Shown here one piece after another: positions 32,706 through 43,560 of a stretch of DNA of 64,000 nucleotides. Source of the stretch: Zhengitettix transpicula (lineage: Eukaryota; Arthropoda; Insecta; Orthoptera; Tetrigidae); contig CM073590.1 in assembly GCA_037074705.1 (NCBI GenBank), positions 185,970,746 through 186,034,745 of the forward strand, in the 5' to 3' direction. Numbering within the stretch: position 1 is the first letter of the stretch; every line of letters starts with the position of its first letter. A program made the position numbers and the translations under genes. The notes under the pieces are model-generated. The model made no database searches. It saw only the letters and a list, made by a program, of their open reading frames with translations, and was not told where the DNA came from.

Positions 32706-35356
32706 ATATATAATTTTTATGTGGGTTGGGTTATGTTTAGTGTCAGAGCGTATGCCAACGTCAAAATTACTGGTAAAGGGAGTATACAAAAACTGTCCAA
32801 ATCTGGAAAATATTATATCGGATAATCCGGCTGAGTCGTTAGAAGCCGAATTACAACACACGACAGATAATTCCGATTGTATGAGTAAAATTTGTCCGGC
32901 ATCGCCGAGCAGTCCGTGCTCACAAAACGTAGAACTCCACTGACAGACACCTGCCAGCGTAAATATTTTCTGACCCCGCAGCGAGAAAAGACAAATACAA
33001 ATAATTTTATCCGAGTATCCGGATACTGTAACCAATATACTAGCGGTGTCACAACAGCTTATATACACCCCACGAGTGAGGCCCAGTACCTGTCCACTAC
33101 CTGCACTCCACATCAACAACCGTCATATGACTATAAAGCCATAAATGTACGTTTACTTAAATTGCTATGCCCTGTTATAACAGTTTTGCCAATGAATATT
33201 ACAGCTATAAATTACGTCGTAGTCTTTTTATTATAATCACCACGGACACCCTAAGATCCGAAGTTAGTTGCTCCTAACAGCCTATAATCACATGCTATTA
33301 CTGAGTTATTAATTATGTTAAATTGTTTAACCCTTTAGTGTATAGCGTATCATGTATTCAACGTAACTTTAGTATCACCGTAGATGCATCTGGTGGTTTC
33401 TAAGAGACCTAATTTGTGATTCAGATGTGAAACAACATGCACTTAATAAAATGTGAAATTTTTGACATGTTAAAACATGCCTGTTCTATCTTTCTGTGAG
33501 TAAGTTCCTGTGTCAAGATTTTTCTACCCACCAGTCAACTCCAAAATATTTATTTTTCTGTGTTTTTTTATAATTTTTCTAAAAAAAAATTAAGCGTCAT
33601 TTTCAGGGTATTTTAACTGCAGTAAAATAATAATTATCCAATTACTGTGAATTATGAATAAATGAGATCTAATATTATTTATGTTGAGTATGTGCAACAT
33701 AATAAGCCCAATTGACTTTGGTCACGTTTAATATTTTTTTGGTTATTTTTTTCGTATTGTTTTCACAAAAATAATTCTTAAAAATCTAGTTTAAAAATAC
33801 AAAAAAATCATGGGTTTAACCTTATTTTTCGTTTTTATACTAAGAAAATGTTCAATTTTCCTATATATCGTTCAGTCATATTGAAATTATTAGAATGTTA
33901 TTGTTTAAATATAATTGTTTTCCAAAAACTGTTATGAAACCATTTGTCAAATTACAATATTTAAAATAAATTAATTCCTGAAGTTTTCAAATTTTTCTTT
34001 TCAATCTTGGAACTAATAACATAATTTCTGAGCGATTCAAAATTTATTACAACTTTTACTGTATAATTTTTACATTGTGAAAATATAAAAATAAAATTCA
34101 GTGCGCTAAGCACAATTCTTACTATTATTTTACATTCTAAAGAGTACATGTTGAAGATTTATGTCAAATGTCTTTAAAAATCATTGTTGGACACATAAAT
34201 TACATTTCTTTGGCCAATTTTAATATATATAGCATTGGCTATACAGCAATAAGTTTACTTTTCCTTACATTTTAGAATTGAATGTGATTCACCAAACAAC
34301 TGCGTTTGCATTGTCTGTGTTGTGAGTAGTCTTTAATAATTAAGCAATAATTCTTGCTTGATTTTTTCCTTTCCTTCAAATTTAGCCTTTATATGTACTA
34401 AAGGAAGTATTTTGTTTGTCTACATAATGATAGCACATGCAGCTACTTAGAAAATCGAGAGTAGATTCTTAGCAAAGTCAAAATCTCGGCAATTGATGTC
34501 TGCTAAATTTTGATTATATTTTGAAACTCATAATAAATTTTCACTATATCAATGATTCCGTATTTATCTCAGTAATATGAAATTTATAAAATATTTGAAT
34601 ATTTTATTACGATATTACTACGACTATATCAATTTATTTGTTACGTAGACAACTTCCGCACAATTTGTCACTATATATCTAACGTAATTTAATCATAAAT
34701 CAGGTAATACATGAATGAGAATTGGAGAATAAATATGTAAATTTCATATTGGTAATGTCAGTAATAGAAAAAAGTACTCTTTATAGCATTTTACGATAAT
34801 AGATATTTTAAAATAAAATAAGCATTTATAGTTAGTGTTCATGTGAAAAGATGCATAATTTGTATGTTTTAGATACATGATATTTTTCTAGAGTTCAAAT
34901 TGAATTCTGATTTTTGTTTCTTCCAGACCTTAAACATGGTAATAGTGAGTCCAATCAACCCCATCTTTTGTCTTTACATCTGTGAAGCACTCCCGAATGA
35001 AAGGGGTTTCATCGGATTCTCGCATCGCGGCAAATCACTGCATTGTTCTCCCAAATCAATATTTCTTCGTGCTATAATTTAACTCTTAATATTTTATCCA
35101 AATATAAACGCAACAACGTATATATTTTTTATATGAACACCTAACAGTAATATTAATTACACCATTCCGAATGTATATCTTAGTAATTTACAAACGTCAG
35201 TGGAATACTAATATTAAATATGATATTTTATGACTGATTAGTGAAATATTATTCCTCTTAATAATATAGGATTGAGTGAAAGTTGAAAGACAACACAGCG
35301 TTTCAGAATACTTTGTTAAGTATTTTCTTTATTCTTGATGTATCTCTATTGAAAGA
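32706..35356. other. Unassigned DNA right of L31
   Basis: From 32720 to 33240 the sequence is less AT-rich and carries overlapping frames on both strands (32691-33119 minus, 142 residues; 32695-32943 and 32892-33236 plus). None has a recognisable domain, and overlapping opposite frames argue for chance or an unknown repeat. From 33240 to 35356 it is AT-rich with nothing identifiable. Confidence 0.45.
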
Positions 35357-35382
35357 ATATATATATATATATATATATATAT
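35357..35382. repeat. (TA)n left of L4
   Basis: About 12 AT dinucleotides directly abutting the TGTAAT start of L4. Confidence 0.95.
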
Positions 35383-36260
35383 TGTAATGCCAATTAATTA
35401 AGACATTAATTGTTTTTAAATAATTTAAATTGTTAGCGAATAAATGAGTTGTAAGCTGTGAGAACAAGCAAAGCAACATTAAGCGGCGAGCTCAGTTTCT
35501 TTGTTGAGGTGTCGGAATGGCGATTACGCGCGCAAAAGTATAGTCAGTTGGCGGAGAAACATTGCGAGGAGCAGAACAAATAATAAAACTTGAGCAGAGA
35601 CTAGACGTCGTTAATGTATTACCAGTTAAAGTTGTGAATTAATACAAAGTAAAACATTCAAGGAAGTATTGCATCGTAAATATTGGAAAGTAATAGCAGT
35701 TTTTGTCAGAATAGAACTTTCCAAAATCTTCGTGGAGAAATTGTTCCAGGAGAACATTGGTAAATTATTGTGGAGCGGAGCAGACAACGAAATACAGCCA
35801 ATCTTGCCAAATTTTAAAGTGAAGTGTAGAATCGGAGAAAACCAAGGCCTGATGGTTCAAAATTGAAGTGCGTTAAAGTGTTCGAACGAGGTAAAATTGA
35901 TTGTTCTGCTACCAGACCGACGGTTCGTAAGTAACATAACTTTGATAAATTTGTAAACTATAATTAAAAGGGGGGTCAGATTTCGTTGATCTTTCATTTC
36001 GTTCACTTTTCATTTAGCTTTCTTTCATTTATCAACTTATTGTTTTTAGGTAAATTTTAAACTGAATTGTTAATCAGATTATTAAATCATTTTCTCTGTT
36101 AATTATCAAACCCAATGAAGGCCCTGAGATAAGAGACATTAAAATTTGATTGTAATTGTTTGTAATTTTTGGAAGCCACAAATTAAAAATAAATTATTTT
36201 GTTTGTTAAAAATATGATAATTTTTTTCATTTAATTAAACGATTAATTTTGATCATTACA
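35383..36260 (+). mobile_element. LTR-like element L4
   Basis: Best-bounded plus-strand copy: TGTAATGCCAATTAATTAAG at the start and GATCATTACA at the end, giving a TGTAAT/ATTACA terminal inverted repeat. Internal blocks GTCAGATTTCGTTGATC and CAATGAAGGCCCTGAGATAA are shared with LD and, inverted, with L3 and L5. Four bases after the end comes a primer-binding-site-like motif. The layout fits an LTR followed by the start of an internal region, but only about 50 bases follow before the next (TA)n, so no retrotransposon genes exist here. Confidence 0.7.
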
Positions 36261-36264
36261 TAAA

Positions 36265-36284
36265 TGGCTACCACAACGTGGGAC
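36265..36284 (+). promoter_or_regulatory. Primer-binding-site-like motif next to L4
   Basis: TGGCTACCACAACGTGGGAC, starting with the TGG expected opposite a tRNA CCA end and ending close to the AACGTGGGGC of the tRNA-Lys(CUU) type site. The same motif family appears in LD and LE, and degraded in L5 and L31. Confidence 0.5.
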
Positions 36285-36310
36285 AAATAAATTAAACGCA
36301 TAAATATTTG

Positions 36311-36311
<1 letters not shown>

Positions 36312-36341
<30 letters not shown>
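36312..36341. repeat. (TA)n between L4 and L5
   Basis: About 15 AT dinucleotides separating L4 (plus) from L5 (minus). Confidence 0.95.
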
Positions 36342-36344
<3 letters not shown>

Positions 36345-37253
36345 AATGAGCAAATTAGAAAGGTTAATTAATTAATAATAATTAACAAAAAATTTTAAGA
36401 TTAAAACAAAACTTTTAATTTGCCAAAGATTATTTCAACAGGTGTTCATTTAGTTTTTACAAATAATTTACCCTAGCTTGGCACGCCGAATTTAATAATT
36501 TCATAATTTACAAAACAAATATTTTTATTTTATAATTTGTGGCGTTCAAGTAAAAATACAATCTTTAATATTTCACAAACAATCAAATTTAATAACTCTT
36601 CTTCTCAGGGTCTTTACTGGGTTTAATAAGTAAGAATTGAAACGAACGGAATACGAAATCTAACAAAATGAAATGAACCGCAATCTGACTATACCCTTAA
36701 TTACCGTTTACAGAATTTAATTATTTTGGTTTGTACTTACAACTTTCCTGCTGGTACCAGACTTATTTTTGGACCTTGGGGACACAATTCACTAAAAAAA
36801 CATTAATCACTGATTCTACACTTGATCAAAGCTCACGGTTGTAGTTCTTGTATTATTCCTCCGGTGAACAGTCGGACGTATTATTTCAATGCCTTTCTGC
36901 GGAAAATGTTATTTTGGAACGCCTATGTATCTGAAAGTGGCGCTAAACTTTTTGTTTCAGCTTTTCAGGTTTTTATAACTTGTTTCTCCGTCCAGACCTT
37001 TTTACTTAGATTTTTAAAACATATACGTCTCTCAGTTGAATTTCTATGCTTGGACAACCGCTGTTCGTACTCTTAAATTCTGCACAATCTCTCGAGACCA
37101 TAAGATTCGCCAGACTGCAATCAACTGACCTTCCGTACAATGCGCGCAGTTCACAACAAAGCTAGTCTATGTTTTCCATGGTTGTCTTTGAGACCGGTGC
37201 TGCTAAACGATTCATCATAATTAAAGTCATTAATGGCCTCCTTAATTAGTATT

Positions 37254-37256
<3 letters not shown>
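36342..37256 (-). mobile_element. LTR-like element L5
   Basis: TGTAATGAGCAAATTAG on the left and TTAGTATTACA on the right, both abutting (TA)n. On the minus strand it has the CAGTAAAGACCCTGAGAAG block and a degraded primer-binding-site-like motif (GGCGTGCCAAGCTAGGG, 36487-36471). It is inverted relative to L4, so the two form a large imperfect palindrome around the central (TA)n. The frame at 36822-37076 has no recognisable product. Confidence 0.7.

Positions 37257-37286
<30 letters not shown>
37257..37286. repeat. (TA)n right of L5
   Basis: About 15 AT dinucleotides directly after ATTACA of L5. Confidence 0.95.
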
Positions 37287-37289
<3 letters not shown>

Positions 37290-37819
37290 ATTTGGTTTTG
37301 GCTCGAATTAAATTATGCCGTAGTCATTGTTTTTTACCTTGTTAACGGAGAGATTTATAAAATCTTTTGCTGGATAAAATAAAAATAATCGAGTTTTGTG
37401 TCAATATAAATGTTATTTGTCTCTCAGTGCGTTTAATCGATCAATGAATAGTCTTGTTTTGTCGATGATTGCAGCTATTATCAATTTTACGTCTGTGACG
37501 CAAAACTCACGAGTAGTAACAAAAAGATCTTAATTTAAAAGTAGCTTAATATCCAATTGTGGGTAACTCTTCTGTTCTATGGCTACTGTGGATCGAGGCA
37601 TCGAGAGTTGTGAATAGTGCTGAAGGCTAGTCGAATTTTTTTATTTACTATATTTAAAGTACTTTGAACTATATTAATATGTTATTATCGACCAAGAAGT
37701 TATCAAAAATTGTTACATGTTCGTAATATAAATAGAAGTAGTTTGCAGTAATGAACACAAATTTTAATTATTGTAACCAAAGAGTTTTTTATTATGTTGT
37801 AATAATAATAATAATAATA
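37287..37819. other. AT-rich spacer with (AAT)n
   Basis: No gene. It ends with an (AAT)n tract at about 37799-37819, which forms the tail of R500 copy 14. Confidence 0.5.
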
Positions 37820-38338
37820 AGTAGAAGAAGAAGAAGGTGTAGAGAGGCTAGGTATAGGGTAATCCACATAGGGACAACTCGCAGGGAGTGAAAGGGGGGA
37901 TGTGGAAAGGTAGAGCGGGGTGGCTAAGGGTTAACTAGGGCCCCCGGGCTATGGTTTAAGGATCCTATCCGGCAATTCGCCTAAAAGTGATGCAGGAAAA
38001 TCCCTAGAAAAACCTGCATTGGGTAGGTCGGGCATTTGGTACTTGTCCCACGCCCTTCCGAAGGCGGGAGAGGAGTGTTATGTGGTTTCTATGCTTTCCC
38101 ATCCCATTGCCTTGACCACTTCAGTAGGCTGTTGGCCGACTATTCCAATAGGAAAAGCGGCCAACTCTTACCGTATGTCCAAGGTCTGCGACCGCGGAAC
38201 CTCTCAAAACAGCTCGAGGTACCTCGGCATGTGGGAACCTTAGTTCAAAAAACCAGAGAGAAGTGAAGGCATCGCAAAGGTAGCATCCTCCAGAGCTCTC
38301 TGGGAAGGTTCACCTACAATAGAAAGCTCTCACAGGCT
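37820..38338 (-). repeat. R500 copy 14 (alternative tail)
   Basis: Nearly full length on the minus strand. The tail at left is (AAT)n and GTAGAAGAAGAAGAAGGTG rather than an A-run, as in copy 8. The 5' end at right keeps CTCTCACAGG and the GGGAAGGTTCACCT block. A deletion near 37870-37880 removes the AAAGGGGAGTTG region. The recurrent frame is present at 38019-38243 but with altered sequence. Confidence 0.8.
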
Positions 38339-38771
38339 ACAGCAGCGAGTACTGCATTGTTAGAGGCTTTTTTGAGTGAGTAATAAATTGAGCGTTAATC
38401 TTTGGTTTTTGCTCGATCGAAATGAATGTTTAATGGGAAATTGATGAATTTGAATAAATCATATTGAGAGATTTTGTCTTTGGATTTTTCCATTGAAAAT
38501 AATGTTGCATGGCAAATTTATTATTTTCAATAAATTATAATTATATGGAGAAGTAAGAATCAGAATTTTTTTAAGTAACATAGAATCCTGGTTAAAAGAT
38601 TTATTACGTTAAACGGGAAGAAGAATTGGACTGGTCTGTGGAAACCGTGAGACATTTTGAACTTTATTTTAAGTGTAATAAATATATAATCATTCAATAA
38701 TATGCGTATAACAGCTCTGGTTTTATTTACGTACGGGAACTACACCCATTTTGATCCCTGTAGAGAGAGGC
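38339..38771. other. AT-rich spacer
   Basis: Nothing recognisable between copy 14 and the (TA)n tract. Confidence 0.5.
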
Positions 38772-38787
38772 ATATATATATATATAT
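38772..38787. repeat. (TA)n left of L3
   Basis: About eight AT dinucleotides abutting the TGTAAT start of L3. Confidence 0.9.
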
Positions 38788-39733
38788 TGTAATAATCAAT
38801 TAATGGGCTTTAATTAAATGAAATAATCAACAAGAATTTAAAACATATAACTATTTATTTTCACTTTGTTGCTTTAACTCACAAACAATTAAAATTTAAA
38901 ATTTTACATCTCAGGGTCTCTACTGGGTTTGATAATCGACACAACAAGTTGTTTTAAAAACCTTAGTAACACACCGTTTATAATTCACCTAGACAATATG
39001 TCGATTGGAAGAAATTAAAAGAAAAGAAATTAACTCTGATTGACTATTAAAATAGAACGAAATCTGACTTCTATCCTTTAATTACCTTTATATAAATCAT
39101 TATTTTTGTATTTTTTTACTTACATCTGTCCAGCTGGTTCCAGCATTCTTTTTGTTTTCGGGAGTACACTATTGCAAAATTTTTTCACTGATTCTAATAT
39201 CGGCTCACAGATTTTACACTCTTGAAGTCAACCTTGATAGGCTCCCAGGAACTCTGATGATCCTCCTTTTTGGCTGCTATCTGATAACTGCTTGCCTTAT
39301 ATGAATCCTGTGATTCATAGATTTGCTAGTCTTTTTACGGCTTGGGACTTAAACTGCAACTTTACTATTCCTGGCTGGCTACAGACGTAAACTGCTGACT
39401 TCCTTTCCTGGCTGACTACTAACGTAAAACTGCTTTTACTTAGCAATATTTTCGATGTAATGTTTCCGTGAATGTTTTTACTTTGTCTTAAACTCACAAC
39501 TTTGTTTAATAATACATTAAACAACGGCTAGTCTCTGCTCTAGAATCATTTGTTCCGTCCTCAGAAATGTCCCGTCACCAGCTGAATCTCAGTGCTCTCC
39601 AGTTTTAGCGCGCATTCGCCATTTTTGACATTCCGACAAAGTAACAGACCTCGGCTCCATTGTTGTTTTGGAAGCTCCTGCCGCTACAATTAAATTTTAT
39701 TAAAACCAATTAATGGCCTAATTAATTGACATT

Positions 39734-39736
<3 letters not shown>
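38788..39736 (-). mobile_element. LTR-like element L3
   Basis: TGTAATAATCAATTAATGGG at left and ATTAATTGACATTACA at right, bracketed by (TA)n. The two ends are inverted copies over roughly 30 bases with mismatches. Minus-strand text shares CAGTAGAGACCCTGAGAT, GTCAGATTTCGTT, GAGCAGAGACTAG and GTCGGAATG with L4. The segment near 39540-39660 in reverse matches the L4 region around 35510-35610, confirming common origin. No coding capacity. Confidence 0.7.

Positions 39737-39778
<42 letters not shown>
39737..39778. repeat. (TA)n right of L3
   Basis: About 20 AT dinucleotides after ATTACA of L3, among the longest TA tracts in the window. Confidence 0.95.
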
Positions 39779-39782
<4 letters not shown>

Positions 39783-41380
39783 ATTTTAAAATATCTGGTA
39801 GAACTATTTTTGTAAGAATTAAATTAAATTGTTTTCTTTGGTGGCGCCCAAAACCAGTTTTATGATAAATTATTTAATTTGGTTGAATATCTAATGAACA
39901 GATATTAATCATTACAATTTTTTGTCGGGGCAGAGAAACAATTTAGTTCATTACAATTTTTTACGCCAAATTCTATGGAAATGAGTGAATATTATCATTA
40001 CAATTTATTTATTTGGATTAAATATTTTTGATGTTTTAAATATGGCTTCATTTAATGATATGACTTCTGTTTTCAAAATATATTTCATGTCGCCCCAATA
40101 AAAGTATCGCTTAGTAATAGTAAAATATACAAAAATGGCGTAAGAAATGTTTGTTTTAAATAAAGATGATTCGCGGTTTATGAGACATGGAGACTACTAT
40201 GTGAGATATGGCTACAGGTGAAAGTTAACTGTTTAAAATTCTGCATCACCACTGTCGCCGCAGTGTTTGATGAATGAAAACTAACGTAGAAATATTACTA
40301 CGGTTTAATAAAGAATGTGTAAAAGTAAAATATATCTGTTAATGCATGTAATTGAGATAATAGCAGGTCATGACGCGACCCAACGTGACTAAGTTACGAT
40401 CGCAGTCAGCTAAACGTATCGGAGAAAGAATCCACTTTACATTAAATGGTATTGTTAGGTAAAAGATTCAATGCGGTGACTACATCAACAGTTTTCAGCT
40501 GTCCATGGCGCCAGGTGTTCACCCTCATACCCACAGACGCTCCTCTGCATACAGATGTTATGCCGACTAACGCCTACGCAAAACCTAGCAATGTTGCAAA
40601 CTTCAACGCGGATAAATGTAAAGCAAACAAGTCTTTCATTGCTGTCCCACATTAATTATTAATGCTTACCTAACGCCACCTTACCGATGCGGACCAATTA
40701 TGAGTTGCTATATTAGCTGTTTAGTGGTCCACTTCCATAGTTTGGTCGTGTGGAGGCTTTGGAATCGTGATGCCACGTACGGAGTAATCTGTGTAACATA
40801 ATTTGGTGGCGATAGTAGCTATAGGTCATCCGTGGTTAGCCTCAGGGGTATAATCTGGGCTTCGGCAGGCAGCTTTACTGTGTTACCTATGCTCAAAACA
40901 AGTAGATGATGGGCATTACAGCAGAACAATAGACTACGTCGAAATGAGTGACGTGTAAAAATCTTGTATTCGATGTCGAATATACTTTATACAATAGTAA
41001 TGTTCGGTTTTGATGACTTGAGCGGGAATAAATGCTTTTAATTTCTGACGCTGCAGGGGAATATTGCATATTTCCGATATTTACTTTTTAACACAATAAG
41101 TAATTTATCAAGATGAAACTGCTTATCATTGAATGTGAAAAACACAAGCCCATTAATAATAAAAATTTATTAGCAAATTGAAAACATTATAGTTATTAAA
41201 CACAACGTTCATCTCTAATTGGGACCTCTTAAGGTGTAAAATTTCAATTATATTCAGTTGAATAAAATTTTTTTAAGGAAACAAAATCTTACATGCAAGA
41301 TAATTTTTATTAGAATTATGTATAAATTTAATTACCTCCAATTTAATAAATAAATAAACATCAGCCAATTTTAATAATTA
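39779..41380. other. Unassigned DNA with a primer-binding-site-like scrap
   Basis: TGGCGCCCA at 39842-39850 followed by AAACCAG resembles a primer binding site, and ATTACAATTTTTT recurs nearby at about 39934, 39969 and 40006, so this may be more LTR-family debris. The frame at 40446-40655 has no motif. A weak repeat around GATTCGCGGTT (40140-40225) is shared with 52.63 kb. Confidence 0.4.
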
Positions 41381-41424
41381 AATTAACAACGGTTCATCGT
41401 TTATTTTGCGACCTCATCAGATCC
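41381..41424 (-). ncRNA. Hammerhead-ribozyme-like core (candidate)
   Basis: On the minus strand CTGATGA (41420-41414) is followed by GGTCGC, an AAAATAA loop, ACGAT and GAACCGTTG. CTGATGA is the invariant first box of the hammerhead core; the second box, normally GAAA, reads GAAC here. A short stem II can form (GTCG with CGAT, one wobble). Stems I and III are not evident. The same block, in worse condition, occurs twice at 12.6-12.9 kb. Probably a decayed PLE or related retroelement end. Confidence 0.4.
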
Positions 41425-42764
41425 AAGTGTAAAAACAAATTTGATAGACACGCTGACTGACTAACAATTTACTTTTGACTAATAGACTGGTGTTTCTTCA
41501 CATTTATTTAAAAATAAGTCTAATTATTAGAAGAAATTATTTCAGTCGAAGCTCAGCACTAAAGGCAAGAAAAATTAAACCCAACCGAGAACGTGAAGCC
41601 TCGATTACCAGTCCTGTCGACATTTTTCCATTTTTTATTTAGTTTAAATTTAATTAAACTATTAAATTATATCGTAAATCTATATCTGTGATTTAAGAGC
41701 GACACTTCAGGTGAATCCTTACAGTCATGGTCTCGCCTTTGTAACACTGAATTGTCATTCTCTTTTCACCTACACCCAATTTTCATAGTTTTTATTTTCA
41801 AAATCAGACAATAAAAGACCCGTCATACTTTATTTAAATTGTTAAAACACATTTTTTTCAAATTATAATAGAATTACAACGCTAACACCATTATGTGTCT
41901 ACATCCCAACACCAGCAATGTAACCAAATTAATTTAAATTTGTATTATTTTAAACTTTATAGTGTCTTAGTATTATTTACACCATTTTAAAAATATTTTC
42001 AGAAAATCATAATTTGAAACCTCAATTATTATCTCAAATTCAATTTAAACTTCATATTTAAGGTCTTATTTAAATAAAATTATAAATAAATTTTAAACTT
42101 TGTACCGCTTGATTTCTAAACACTATGACCTACGGATGAAATAGAATGAAACGCCAAAGCCTTATAAACATAATTTATCCAAATCGCAGTTTTAATAGTT
42201 GATTTTATGTAAAGCGAATGAAAAAATTATACGTAATGATGTAATTTTTTAAAGAAATCATTGAATAATAATATATCATTTTTTGGTTGAAGATACTGTA
42301 TAAAATTAAATAATGTTTCGAATCACATAATTTAGATTACTATTCGTAGGCTTCAACGTGTCAATTCCGAAAATTTCCACAATTTTTATCTATCGTATAT
42401 ATATAATATTCTCGTTTGAATAGTAATGAATGAATATCCTCATGTGCGAATACGGGAATAATTACAAAATTATTTACTTTTATAAACGATCTCATTTTTA
42501 ATGAGCGTACTTTCCTCAGATGCTGCATAATCTGCCTTGTAAATACTTTCTGTATCATGGAGCCGACTTCACATTATGATGAAATATATGGTTACATTTT
42601 TAGTTACATGAAATGAATGGACGATAGAATTGATGTGATAATTACAAATCTGTAGAAACAGTATTGCCATTAAGCAAAGCCTGAATTATATGTCAATTTA
42701 ATTATTTAAAAACGATCCACTGAACTATCTATGAATTATTAGAGAAAACTAATATCCATTTCAA
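41425..42764. other. AT-rich unassigned DNA
   Basis: Very AT-rich, no repeat or gene recognised. The minus frame at 42361-42558 is short and unremarkable. Confidence 0.5.
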
Positions 42765-43028
42765 GAAAACCCCTCTTCCGCCATTGGAATTGGCGTGGGA
42801 CCTACTGCCCCACTTACCTGATGCAGATTTTCTAGGGTTTGTCCTGCGTCATTTTTAGGCGAATGCCGGATAGCATCCTTAAACTATAACCCAGGGGCCT
42901 TACTTAACCCTTGGCTACCTTCCTCTAGCCTTACGCACCCCCCCAATTAAAATCCCTTCCACTGCTCTTAAAGGGGAGTTGCCGTCATATGGATCACCCT
43001 CATGTAGCCTGTTACTCAAAAAAAAAAA
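42765..43028 (+). repeat. R500 copy 15 (3' half)
   Basis: 5'-truncated, starting near AACCCCTCTTCCGCCATTGG. It runs to CATGTAGCCTGTTACTC and an A-run, and meets the T-run of copy 16 with no spacer, making a tail-to-tail junction. Confidence 0.8.
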
Positions 43029-43560
43029 TTTTTTTTAGGGCAACAGGCTACATGAGGGTGATCTACATTGGGCAACTCCCCTTTAATAGCATAGGAAGGG
43101 ATTTGAAAGGGGGGATGCGGAAGGGTAGAGGAAGGTAGCCAAGGGTTACTATGGCCCCCGGGCTATATTTTAAGGATCCTTCCCGGCATTTGCCTAAAGA
43201 AATGCAGGAAAAACCCTAGGAAAACCTGCATCGGGTAGGTCGGGCATTGGGTACTTGCCCCACGCCCTTCCGATAGCGGGAGACGAGTTTGCTGTGGGGA
43301 CGCAGAATTCCCTTCTCCGTGCCTCGACCAGTTTAGGAGGCAGCTGGCCGACTATTCCAATGGGAATAGCGAACAACTCTTACCGTATGCCCAAGGTCTG
43401 TGACCCCGGAACATACACCTCTCAGAACAGGCCGAGGTGCCTCGGCTTGTGGGAACCTTAGTTCAAAAACGGAGAGGAAAAGGCATACCCAAATGTAGCC
43501 CCTTCGTACCTCTTCTAAAAGGTTCTGTCTGCGAGAGAACATCCCTCGCAGGTATTGCTT
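43029..43560 (-). repeat. R500 copy 16 (full length)
   Basis: One of the two best copies. It begins with a T-run and AGGGCAACAGG and ends with GTCTGCGAGAGAAC, CCCTCGCAGG and TATTGCTT, the same 5' repeat structure as copy 1. The recurrent 68-residue frame is intact at 43255-43461 on the plus strand, ending CLGLWEP. Confidence 0.85.

Noticed and set aside
32691..33119. 142-codon minus-strand frame as a gene
   Set aside because: Overlapped by two plus-strand frames and another minus frame, with no recognisable motif; likely chance in a less AT-rich patch.
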